Shown here in pieces: positions 1 to 5,532 of a stretch of DNA of 13,422 nt (positions within the stretch are counted from its first letter, which is position 1; every line of letters starts with the position of its first letter). The DNA comes from Methyloprofundus sp. GTDB taxonomy: Bacteria; Pseudomonadota; Gammaproteobacteria; Methylococcales; Methylomonadaceae. Both the position numbers and the translations under genes were made by a program. The stretch lies in contig JAUXBW010000014.1 of assembly GCA_030619185.1 (NCBI GenBank), positions 1-13,422 of the forward strand, written 5' to 3'. The notes under the pieces were generated by a model. It saw only the letters and a list, made by a program, of their open reading frames with translations, searched no databases and had not been told where the DNA came from.

Positions 1-68
1 AAATGCAGGCTAAAGACCTGCGCCCCTATTAATGATGTAAAAGTGTGTCGTGTACGTTCCTTAGCAAG
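1..68. other. Unassigned left edge
   Basis: No gene can be assigned here. One + frame is open from base 1 to a stop at about 76-78 and another ends at 30-32, so the tail of an upstream gene may be present, but too few residues are visible to recognise it. A 5-bp stem (gcagg/cctgc, 5-9 and 17-21) has no T-tract and is not a convincing terminator. Confidence 0.3.
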
Positions 69-140
69 GAGGGGTTAGGGAGGTTTTATTAGATAATCTC
101 CCCCTTTCTCATTGCTCAATGGGGGAAGTGAACGGTTACA
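69..140. repeat. Hairpin-rich intergenic repeat module ending in GAACGGTTACA
   Basis: Two G/C-tract hairpins lie side by side: gggaggtt (78-85) pairs with aatctccc (95-102), and ccccc (100-104) pairs with ggggg (121-125). The module ends in gaacggttaca (130-140). The same arrangement, a C-tract/G-tract hairpin followed at once by gaacggttaca, recurs at 1601-1640. This is therefore a dispersed intergenic repeat and not a unique regulatory site. It directly abuts the palindromic element beginning at 143. Function unknown. Confidence 0.55.
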
Positions 141-142
141 TG

Positions 143-289
143 AGGGAGCTGGAAATAAATAATTATCCGATATTGGGTAGGATTTTTGTTTGTCTTTAGC
201 GGTGTAGCAAGCTAACGTAACTGTTGTTACACCGTTAAAGACGGATAAAAACACCCGCAATGTTGGATGATGTGTGTTTCCAGCTCCCT
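143..289. mobile_element. 147-bp palindromic MITE-like element
   Basis: The element has 13-bp perfect terminal inverted repeats, agggagctggaaa at 143-155 and its complement at 277-289. Its centre is a 19-nt stem (192-210 with 224-242) around a 13-nt loop. The flanks between centre and ends also pair imperfectly, so almost the whole length can fold into one long hairpin. Most arm differences are G-U pairs when read as + strand RNA. It has no coding capacity; short ORFs crossing it are artefacts of the palindrome. A shortened relative lies at 1863-1920. No clear target-site duplication is visible. It may be a miniature inverted-repeat element, or a structured 5' leader of the gene downstream. 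Confidence 0.65.
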
Positions 290-331
290 AATGACTGCAA
301 TAACGGCAACTCTTCGCTATTAAATGAATTC

Positions 332-1168
332 ATGAAAGCAGAAAAAAAACTATCGATCAAGGTAAAATCAAAAACAGAGCAACGTATCATGGACGATCCT
401 GAGGTCGAAATGATTACGCAATGGGACATTAAAAAAATCATCTATGCGTTTATTGTTTTATTATTGGTCATTGTGCTACCTGCTTTTTATTTCAGCAGTC
501 TGGATGAGGCTGATACGGCTACAAAAATAGAAAAACCGCCTGTATTAAGGGATTCTATTAAAAAAAATCACGGCTCTATAAAGACAGATTCATTTAACCA
601 GCCAGGGGCAGAAACGTCTGCAAATAATAGGGTTCCAGAAACCAGTATAGTTTCTGAGCGAATCAAAGTAGACGTTACTGAAAAACAAGTTATTCCCGAG
701 AAACCTCTGCTTCAGACTCCTGTTAATCAGGCTACTTCAAATACCCAAGGTACAGATAAAGAAAGTATAAAAGAAACAGGTGTTGCAAAGAATATTCACC
801 CCCCGGTTTCTACTATTAATACTGAGGCTTTAAATCCCCATATCACCCGAGCTCAACTAGCCAGGGGAATCAATAAACTAGAACCCTTTGGTAAGATTGA
901 ATTACCTATACTTGTCGATACTAGCAAGGCACAGAGTATTATTTATTTTACTGAAGTAAATAATATGTCAGGGCGCACGGTTTTTCATGAGTGGCTAAAA
1001 GAAGGGAAATCTATTTTTAAGAAAAAAGTGATTATTCGTGGTAATAGATGGCGATTTTATACTAGTAAACTATTTCCTTATAATTCAGCGGGCCAATGGC
1101 AGGTAAGAATCAGTAATGCACAAGGCGATATATTGCATAAAATAAATTTTTCTGTCGAAAAAAGATAA
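332..1168 (+). CDS. Single-span membrane protein with C-terminal DUF2914 domain
   Basis: The product is about 278 residues and of unknown function. In order it shows a short basic cytoplasmic N-terminus, one hydrophobic segment (IIYAFIVLLLVIVLPAFYF, about residues 35-53 from this start), and a long Ser/Thr/Lys/Glu-rich linker likely outside the membrane. The C-terminal domain of about 85 residues carries the W/G pattern of DUF2914: FHEWLKEGK, a basic strand ending in GNRWRFYTSK, then GQWQVRISNAQGDIL. Start choice is uncertain. The reading frame is open back to an ATG at 260, but 260-289 lies inside the palindromic element, so I begin at ATG 332. ATG 410 has the best ribosome binding site (GAGG five bases upstream) and would start just before the membrane segment, giving about 252 residues. 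DUF2914 proteins are usually membrane-anchored and uncharacterised. No terminator is evident before the next gene. Confidence 0.8.
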   Translation: MKAEKKLSIKVKSKTEQRIMDDPEVEMITQWDIKKIIYAFIVLLLVIVLPAFYFSSLDEADTATKIEKPPVLRDSIKKNHGSIKTDSFNQPGAETSANNRVPETSIVSERIKVDVTEKQVIPEKPLLQTPVNQATSNTQGTDKESIKETGVAKNIHPPVSTINTEALNPHITRAQLARGINKLEPFGKIELPILVDTSKAQSIIYFTEVNNMSGRTVFHEWLKEGKSIFKKKVIIRGNRWRFYTSKLFPYNSAGQWQVRISNAQGDILHKINFSVEKR

Positions 1169-1206
1169 ATAGTATAGTAATTTAATCTATTTTTGTTATA
1201 GTTACT

Positions 1207-1236
1207 TTGAAATGATATTTTAGAGATAAAAATAAT
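1207..1236 (+). promoter_or_regulatory. Putative sigma-70 promoter of the H-NS-like gene
   Basis: TTGAAA at 1207-1212 (5/6 to the -35 consensus) is followed after 18 bases by AATAAT at 1231-1236 (5/6 to the -10 consensus). A start near 1243 would leave a leader of roughly 25 bases. The region is very A+T rich, so chance matches are possible. Confidence 0.4.
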
Positions 1237-1268
1237 CATTAATAACAGCAATTTTTAAGGGTTTACAT

Positions 1269-1583
1269 ATGAGTGAATTAAATAATCTATCTGTCGAAGA
1301 GTTAGAGGCAATGATAGAAAATGCAGAATCTGCAATAAAAGATAAGCAGGCGGGGAAACGTAAAGAGGTTTTTGCTCAGATTAAAGCATTGGCGGCTTCT
1401 GTCGGTGTAACCGTTGAGATCCATGAAGCAAATAAAAAACAAAAGCGTAAGGGGGCTAAAGTAGCCGCCAAATACCGCAACCCCGATAATCCAGAAATGA
1501 CCTGGACAGGACGTGGTATGACACCTAAATGGGTGCGCGCACTCACTGAGTCTGGTCGGGACAAATCCGAATTTTTGATTTAG
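1269..1583 (+). CDS. H-NS family histone-like DNA-binding protein
   Basis: This 104-residue protein has the two-part plan of the H-NS/BpH3 type. An N-terminal helical oligomerisation region (about residues 1-50, LSVEELEAMIENAESAIKD) is joined by a basic linker (KKQKRKGAKVAAK) to a C-terminal DNA-binding domain (KYRNPDNPEMTWTGRGMTPKWVRAL). WTGRGMTPKWV corresponds to the family's AT-hook-like W-(S/T)-G-R-G-(R/x)-x-P-K-W loop that enters the minor groove of A+T-rich DNA. It is expected to bind and silence or bridge A+T-rich DNA in the nucleoid. The start is supported by taaggg at 1256-1261, seven bases before ATG. It appears monocistronic, with its own promoter candidate and terminator. Length is typical for the short forms in beta- and gammaproteobacteria. 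Confidence 0.9.
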   Translation: MSELNNLSVEELEAMIENAESAIKDKQAGKRKEVFAQIKALAASVGVTVEIHEANKKQKRKGAKVAAKYRNPDNPEMTWTGRGMTPKWVRALTESGRDKSEFLI

Positions 1584-1600
1584 ATCAAGTAAGTTGTAAG

Positions 1601-1640
1601 CGTTCAACCCCCCTTTCACAAGGGAGGGAGAACGGTTACA
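1601..1640. repeat. Second copy of the hairpin + GAACGGTTACA repeat
   Basis: An inverted repeat with cgttc (1601-1605) against gaacg (1630-1634), and inside it ccctt (1611-1615) against aaggg (1620-1624) with loop tcac. It is followed by gttaca, so the segment ends in the same gaacggttaca seen at 130-140. It lies just after the H-NS-like gene and before its terminator, so it is probably transcribed as part of the 3' end. Confidence 0.5.
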
Positions 1641-1654
1641 GTAAGTTGAGTTTT

Positions 1655-1684
1655 AAAAGGCGACCATTAGGGTCGCTTTTTTTT
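1655..1684 (+). terminator. Rho-independent terminator after the H-NS-like gene
   Basis: Stem gcgacc (1660-1665), loop attag (1666-1670), stem ggtcgc (1671-1676), then eight T (1677-1684), with an A-run on the upstream side. This is a textbook intrinsic terminator about 75 bases after the stop codon. Confidence 0.85.
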
Positions 1685-1697
1685 GTTTATTGTTTAA

Positions 1698-1858
1698 CCT
1701 AGAAAAATCAGTTGCTCACGGTTTCTAGCACAAACTCTTGATTCCACAGCACTTCCAAAAAATACCCGCTTAACCTACAGGTGAAGCTAAGATTTTTTGA
1801 AAGCACCGTGAAACCAATAGCTTGCACTATAACTCCGCGCTCAACTGATTTTTCTAGG
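1698..1858. mobile_element. 161-bp MITE with TTTAA target duplication
   Basis: Perfect terminal inverted repeats cctagaaaaatcagttg (1698-1714) and its complement (1842-1858) are flanked by direct repeats tttaa at 1693-1697 and 1859-1863, as expected for a 5-bp target-site duplication (a 4-bp TTAA is also possible). The inside has no plausible gene, so this is a non-autonomous element. The end sequence aaaaatcagttgagc resembles the left end of the small palindrome at 3935, suggesting a shared family. The transposase that mobilises it is not in this window. Confidence 0.75.
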
Positions 1859-1862
1859 TTTA

Positions 1863-1920
1863 AGGGAGCTGAAAATAAATAACTGATTGATATTGGATGA
1901 TTATTTTTTTCCATCTTTCT
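1863..1920. repeat. 58-bp shortened relative of the 143-289 element
   Basis: Bases 1861-1900 align without gaps to 141-180 (shared agggagctg and aaataaataa, then tattgg). Bases 1891-1920 align to 261-289 (shared ttggatgat, ccanctn3ct). The copy therefore consists of the two ends of the longer element joined, without its 90-base central hairpin. Its ends form an imperfect inverted repeat (about 9 of 13). It ends 13 bases before the yjbQ-like start codon and so forms that gene's leader. It abuts the right target duplication of the 1698-1858 element. Confidence 0.5.
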
Positions 1921-1933
1921 AAGTAGCATCATT

Positions 1934-2362
1934 ATGTGGATACAAAAAGAATTTCACTTAAGCGCAAAATCCAGAGGGTTTCATTTAGTGACCAGTGAGG
2001 TTATGCGATCTGTTCCAGAGTTACATCTCATTGAATATGGTTTGTTTAATTTATTTATTAAACATACATCTGCTTCATTAACGATTAATGAAAATGCAGA
2101 TGCGACCGTTAGAACTGATTTTGAAAGTCATTTTAATACCTTTGTTCCGGAGAGAGCACCTTACTATCAACATGATTATGAAGGGGATGATGATATGCCC
2201 GCGCATTTAAAAAGTAGTATATTAGGCGCAAGTATTAATATACCGATTACTGATGGCCAATTAAATCTGGGTATTTGGCAAGGCATTTATTTATGTGAGC
2301 ACCGTAATCAGGGGGGGAGTCGTTCTGTTGTGGCAACATTAACGGGTCAGGCTTATGCGTAG
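1934..2362 (+). CDS. yjbQ: YjbQ family protein (UPF0047, secondary thiamine-phosphate synthase type)
   Basis: The 142-residue product covers the whole single-domain YjbQ/UPF0047 family. Visible family motifs are IKHTSASLTINENAD (about residues 42-56), YEGDDDMPAHLKSSILGAS (about 82-100), and GIWQGIYLCEHRNQGGSR near the C-terminus, with the His and Glu residues thought to form a metal or phosphate site. Members have been reported to show weak thiamine-phosphate synthase activity, but the physiological role is unsettled. The ATG at 1934 has only a weak ribosome binding site; no better upstream start is evident, and a repeat ends at 1920. The stop codon overlaps the start of the next gene by 8 bases, so the two are probably translationally coupled. 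Confidence 0.9.
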   Translation: MWIQKEFHLSAKSRGFHLVTSEVMRSVPELHLIEYGLFNLFIKHTSASLTINENADATVRTDFESHFNTFVPERAPYYQHDYEGDDDMPAHLKSSILGASINIPITDGQLNLGIWQGIYLCEHRNQGGSRSVVATLTGQAYA

Positions 2363-3134
2363 TAAAGCAGTTAGCTTGGCCTATGAGGAGTATGGGGATG
2401 CAGGTACGCCTGCTTTGGTCATATTGCATGGTTTCTTTGCCTCCACACGAAACTGGCGTCAAATTGCCAGGAAATTAGCAGAGTATTATCATATTTATTT
2501 ACTAGATATGCGTAATCACGGTGAGTCAGTACACGATACAATCATGGATTACCCATCCATGGCCGCAGATATTGAATTATTTCTGGAAAAACAGCAATTA
2601 AGCCGTGCAAATCTACTGGGGCATAGTATGGGGGGGAAAGCGGCTATGTGGCTTGCATTATCGCACCCTGAGCGAATTAATAAACTGATTGTAGCGGATA
2701 TCTCGCCACTTAGTTATCGGCACAGTTTTGATAATCTTATTCAGGCATTAAAGCAGCTGCCTTTAGCAGAATTAACTAACCGTAAGCAGGCAGATAGTTT
2801 ATTATCGGGTGCTATTCCTGAATTAAGTTTTAGACAGTTCTTATTGCAGAACTTAATATTAAGCGAAGGAAAATATAGCTGGCGTATAGATTTAGATATT
2901 TTTGCTAATAGCGCAGATAATATTATTGCTTTTCCTGATACTCAGGGTGTTAGTCCCTATTTAGATAAGGTGTTATTTTTGGCAGGTGCAAGCTCTAACT
3001 ATGTTGATCAGGAAAGCGTCTATCAATTATTTCCCAATGCAGAAATTCAAACCATCGCAGGTGCTGGTCACTGGTTACATGCGCAACAGCCGGAAGCATT
3101 TTGTGATGCAGTGACTGTTTTTTTGCAAACGTAG
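2355..3134 (+). CDS. ybfF: Alpha/beta-hydrolase, YbfF-type esterase
   Basis: A 259-residue cytoplasmic alpha/beta-hydrolase of the YbfF/acyl-thioesterase group. It shows the oxyanion-hole motif LHGFFAS (HG at residues 25-26), LLDMRNHGES (about 49-58), the nucleophile elbow GHSMGG with Ser91, Asp115 in VADISP, and the catalytic His239 in GAGHWLHAQQP. Length matches E. coli YbfF (about 254). YbfF enzymes hydrolyse short acyl esters and acyl-CoA thioesters in vitro; the natural substrate is unknown. The ATG lies within the last codons of the yjbQ-like gene (8-base overlap) in a different frame, so expression is probably coupled. The TAG stop is followed within bases by a palindromic repeat that may serve as a transcription stop. 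Confidence 0.9.
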   Translation: MRSKAVSLAYEEYGDAGTPALVILHGFFASTRNWRQIARKLAEYYHIYLLDMRNHGESVHDTIMDYPSMAADIELFLEKQQLSRANLLGHSMGGKAAMWLALSHPERINKLIVADISPLSYRHSFDNLIQALKQLPLAELTNRKQADSLLSGAIPELSFRQFLLQNLILSEGKYSWRIDLDIFANSADNIIAFPDTQGVSPYLDKVLFLAGASSNYVDQESVYQLFPNAEIQTIAGAGHWLHAQQPEAFCDAVTVFLQT

Positions 3135-3182
3135 GTTGGGTTAGCTTTTTTGTTGCGGAGCATTAAAAAGCGTAAACCCGAC
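3135..3182. repeat. Inverted repeat just after the ybfF-like stop
   Basis: The left arm gttgggttagctttttt starts at the base after the stop codon and pairs with aaaaagcgtaaacccgac ending at 3182, with small bulges. It resembles the GTAGGTTGGGTTAGC...GCGTAACCCAAC type of intergenic palindrome common in proteobacterial genomes, here diverged. It could terminate transcription of the yjbQ-ybfF pair, but there is no downstream T-tract on the + strand. Confidence 0.5.
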
Positions 3183-3197
3183 AAAGTAAATACATTA

Positions 3198-3311
3198 AGG
3201 AACGAGGTTTTAACCATACCCGAAAGTATGGCGCAGGGTTTTGGTTTTCCTGGTACGGCTGTGAGGGCAAAAAAACCAGCCAGACTCGGGTATTGTTGAA
3301 TTCTCGTTCCT
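3198..3311. repeat. 114-bp palindromic element between convergent genes
   Basis: The outer arms aggaacgag (3198-3206) and ctcgttcct (3303-3311) are perfect. Similarity continues inward, with taaccatacccga at 3211-3223 mirrored by tcgggtattgttg at 3286-3298, so arms of about 34 bases pair with few mismatches. The right arm runs into the last codon of efpL. It sits between the ends of two convergent genes, where it could act as a bidirectional transcription stop. It has no coding potential. MITE-like or REP-like origin is likely. Confidence 0.6.
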
Positions 3312-3876
3312 AAGCCCGGGACATATATTTCCCAGTTACCGTATTAATTTTTATCACTTCCCCAGTTTCCAGGTATTCCGGCACCTGTACTTCAATACCG
3401 GTGGGTAAAACAGCGGCTTTTGTTCTGGCTGTAGCCGAGGAACCTTTAATACCTGGGGCCGTTTCAATAATTTCCAGATCAACAGAAGCAGGGAGTTCTA
3501 TGCCTAAGATATTGCCATCCATAATCAAGGCGGTTATACCCTCTAAGCCTTCGCTAATATAGCCTGCCTGACCTTCCAGTTCGTCTTCATTAAGCGTGTA
3601 CTGGCTATAATCATCCGAATCCATAAATACATAACTTTCACCATCATTATAAGAATACTGAACTTTTACGCGTATACAGTCGGCTTCTTTAAGAAAATCA
3701 TCGCCTTTGTATGACTCATCCAGTTTTTGTCCTGTTTTAAGGTTCGTATAACGAATTTTATACAGGGTTGATGCACCACGCGACGAAGGACTTCTGGAAT
3801 CAACTAGTTTGACTGCATGAGGGATCTCATTAATTTCTATAATCATTCCACGTTTTAAATCACTGGCTTTGGGCAT
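3310..3876 (-). CDS. efpL: Elongation factor P-like protein EfpL (YeiP)
   Basis: The 188-residue protein matches the YeiP/EfpL branch of the EF-P family along its length (E. coli YeiP is about 190). It has an N-terminal KOW-like domain beginning MPKASDLKRGM, the tip loop SPSSRGASTLYK, and two OB domains with YVFMDSDDYSQYTL, ELPASVDLEIIETAPGIKG and VQVPEYLETGEVIKI. EF-P family proteins bind between the P and E sites of stalled ribosomes and promote peptide bonds at proline-rich and other difficult motifs. The EfpL branch carries Arg in an extended tip loop in place of the modified Lys or Arg of EF-P; the SRG here fits that. The start is set by AAGGA (3883-3887) six bases before ATG 3876 and by the family N-terminus. 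The reading frame is open upstream to 3912, but that extension is not family-like. The gene is downstream of lpd with about 200 bases between, so it is probably a separate unit. Confidence 0.92.
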   Translation of the reverse strand: MPKASDLKRGMIIEINEIPHAVKLVDSRSPSSRGASTLYKIRYTNLKTGQKLDESYKGDDFLKEADCIRVKVQYSYNDGESYVFMDSDDYSQYTLNEDELEGQAGYISEGLEGITALIMDGNILGIELPASVDLEIIETAPGIKGSSATARTKAAVLPTGIEVQVPEYLETGEVIKINTVTGKYMSRA

Positions 3877-3882
3877 TTTAAT

Positions 3883-3887
3883 TCCTT
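3883..3887 (-). promoter_or_regulatory. Ribosome binding site fixing the efpL start
   Basis: On the minus strand AAGGA lies six bases before ATG 3876. The upstream in-frame ATG at 3912 has no comparable site, so the shorter product is preferred. Confidence 0.75.
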
Positions 3888-3934
3888 GTTCGATGTAGGT
3901 TAGGCAGGGCATAACTGACCATTATTCTATTGAT

Positions 3935-4018
3935 CTAAAAACGTCAGTTGAGCACGGATTTCACGTCCAGATTTGTTTACAAAACTGGAAGCAGTATTAA
4001 TTCACCAGATGTTTTTAG
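3935..4018. repeat. 84-bp palindrome related to the 1698-1858 element ends
   Basis: The left end ctaaaaacgtcagttg (3935-3950) and the right end (4003-4018, complement ctaaaaacatctggtg) match at about 12-13 of 16 positions. An inner hairpin pairs ccagatttgt (3968-3977) with acaaaactgg (3980-3988 region). The left end, with the following agcacgga, resembles the terminal repeat of the 1698-1858 element. It lies between lpd and efpL, where on the minus strand it could terminate the suc operon or form part of the efpL leader. A 67-residue ORF crossing it (3948-4151) runs antisense into lpd and is not credible. Confidence 0.4.
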
Positions 4019-4075
4019 CTTGATGTATTTAGTCGTTCTTTTCGTTGTCTTAAGCATTTTCAATTACTATAACTA

Positions 4076-5515
4076 TCAGACAGAAATATGTAATGATCGC
4101 CCACCTAAGGCTAATGCACTTTCGTGTATTGCCTCTGAAATAGTGGGGTGAGCATGTATTGTGCGTGCAATATCTTCGGCTGTTGCTGCAAATTCCATCG
4201 CTAATACGGCTTCGGCAATCAATTCGGACGCGAGAGAGCCAATGATATGTACGCCTAATATAATTTCAGAATCAGCCTGCATAATCATTTTAACCATACC
4301 TGCGGTCGTGCCCTTAATTTGTGAGCGACTGGTTGCGTCGAAGGGGAAGGTGCAGGTTTTGATGTTTTCACCTATGGCAAGCAAGTCTTGTTCTGTTTGA
4401 CCTACCCAGGCGATTTCAGGGTCGGTATAGATGACATTAGGAATGGTATGATAGTTTATGGGTGATTGCTTTTCGGCAATATGTTCAGCAACAAAAATAC
4501 CTTCTTCGATGCCTTTATGCGCTAACATGGGTCCAGATAAGGTTAGGTCACCAATCGCATAAACACCGGGTAATGTTGAGCAGCAATTCTCATCGACATG
4601 CACAAAACCTTCTTCATCGAGCAGCAGGTCTGCAGACGCTGCTATCAGAGTCTCTGTATTGGGTTTTCTACCTGATGCGACGACCAGTTTATCAAAAAAG
4701 CACTGGTGCCGCCCCTGACTATCTTCATATTCTACTTTAACCTGGTCTTGTTCAATATGGGTGGAAATAACGCGAGCACCTAGACGGATATCCAGTCCCT
4801 GCTGGCTATAGAGCTTAAATGCCTCGTCAGAAATTTCCTGATCAGCCATGGTCATAAATGACTCTTGTGCTTCCAGCAGGACAACTTGACTGCCCAGCTT
4901 GTTCCAGATACCGGCAAGCTCTATGCCTATCGCACCCGCGCCAATAATACCCAGTGTCTTAGGAACGCTTTGTAAATCCAATACCGTTTGCACATCAATA
5001 ATAAAGTCATTATCTATGGGCGCAAAGCTTAATTCCACTGGGCTCGAACCCGCGGCAAGAATTATTTTATCTGCAGTAATGACTCTGGGCAGGCCCTCGT
5101 CTCTCGGTGTTATTTCTACACGATTCGGGTTAACAAGCTGGGCATATGCATAAATACACTCGACTTTATTATCGATAAATATTTTTTCGACTTGCTGATT
5201 TAACAGCTTAACAATAGCGTCTTTACGTTGTTGCATACGGGGAATATCAGCCTGAATGTTGTCCACGCTAATACCATGATCGTCTAGGTCGTGATTAACC
5301 AGGTTAAAAAGTTTTGCTGATTCTAGTAGCGCCACGGCTGAGATACAACCGCCATTAACGTAGTTTCCGCCCAGACAAGGCGTAGATCCTTTAGGCTTCC
5401 AGTTATCGATGCATGCAGTTTTAAGCCCTAATTGAGTGGCGCGTGTCGCAGCAACATATCCTGCAGGACCCGCACCTATCACGATAACATCGAAATCATT
5501 TTTTTGTTGCGACAT
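4076..5515 (-). CDS. lpd: Dihydrolipoamide dehydrogenase-like flavoprotein (E3 position), active-site disulfide missing
   Basis: The 479-residue, full-length protein is clearly of the Lpd family. FAD-binding VIGAGPAGYVAATRATQLG is at about 12-30, NAD-binding GIIGAGAIGIELAG follows mid-chain, then VYAIGDLTLSGPMLAHKG and the dimer-interface HAHPTISEAIHESAL with the catalytic His-Glu pair. Normal Lpd oxidises the dihydrolipoyl arm of E2 through a CxxxxC disulfide and passes electrons via FAD to NAD+. Here that motif, usually GGTCLNVGCIPSK, reads GGNYVNGGCISAV. The interchange Cys is Tyr52, the flavin-side Cys57 remains, and the conserved flavin-contacting Lys is Val61. The rest of the protein is intact, so this is not ordinary decay. 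Cys47 is the only other nearby thiol. It is the third gene of sucA-sucB-lpd, 17 bases after sucB, with a strong GAGGAGAGGA ribosome binding site. Family assignment is firm; E3 activity is doubtful. Confidence 0.9.
   Translation of the reverse strand: MSQQKNDFDVIVIGAGPAGYVAATRATQLGLKTACIDNWKPKGSTPCLGGNYVNGGCISAVALLESAKLFNLVNHDLDDHGISVDNIQADIPRMQQRKDAIVKLLNQQVEKIFIDNKVECIYAYAQLVNPNRVEITPRDEGLPRVITADKIILAAGSSPVELSFAPIDNDFIIDVQTVLDLQSVPKTLGIIGAGAIGIELAGIWNKLGSQVVLLEAQESFMTMADQEISDEAFKLYSQQGLDIRLGARVISTHIEQDQVKVEYEDSQGRHQCFFDKLVVASGRKPNTETLIAASADLLLDEEGFVHVDENCCSTLPGVYAIGDLTLSGPMLAHKGIEEGIFVAEHIAEKQSPINYHTIPNVIYTDPEIAWVGQTEQDLLAIGENIKTCTFPFDATSRSQIKGTTAGMVKMIMQADSEIILGVHIIGSLASELIAEAVLAMEFAATAEDIARTIHAHPTISEAIHESALALGGRSLHISV
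5333..5365 (-). other. Altered redox motif of the Lpd-like protein
   Basis: Codons 51-61 read Asn-Tyr-Val-Asn-Gly-Gly-Cys-Ile-Ser-Ala-Val where the family has Thr-Cys-Leu-Asn-Val-Gly-Cys-Ile-Pro-Ser-Lys. Seven of eleven positions differ, while the flanking Gly-Gly and Ala-Leu-Leu are kept. Tyr52 is TAC (5360-5362 on the opposite strand), Cys57 is TGT (5345-5347) and Val61 is GTG (5333-5335). The reading frame is intact on both sides, so a single indel or miscall cannot explain it. Confidence 0.9.
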
Positions 5516-5532
5516 GAGCGTCCTCTCCTCGG

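Noticed and set aside
5..21. Hairpin gcagg/cctgc as a terminator of an upstream gene
   Set aside because: Only a 5-bp stem and no following T-tract.
75..260. Minus-strand 61-codon ORF
   Set aside because: It lies almost entirely in the palindromic element and repeat module and has no recognisable protein features.
1302..1619. Minus-strand 105-codon ORF
   Set aside because: Antisense to the H-NS-like gene, which has a clear domain structure, ribosome binding site and terminator.
69..1920. CRISPR array from the recurring short repeats
   Set aside because: The repeats are few, unevenly spaced, palindromic and of different families, with no regular spacers and no cas genes.
3877..3912. Twelve-codon N-terminal extension of efpL
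   Set aside because: AAGGA is correctly placed for ATG 3876, and MPKASDLKRGM matches the family start; the extension does not.
3948..4151. Plus-strand 67-codon ORF between efpL and lpd
   Set aside because: It starts in a palindrome and runs antisense into the lpd 3' end; no ribosome binding site or family likeness. Its hydrophobic stretch is an A+T-composition effect.
4076..5515. lpd as a pseudogene
   Set aside because: The frame is intact over 479 codons and FAD, NAD and C-terminal motifs are kept; the changes are confined to the redox motif, so a functional variant is at least as likely.
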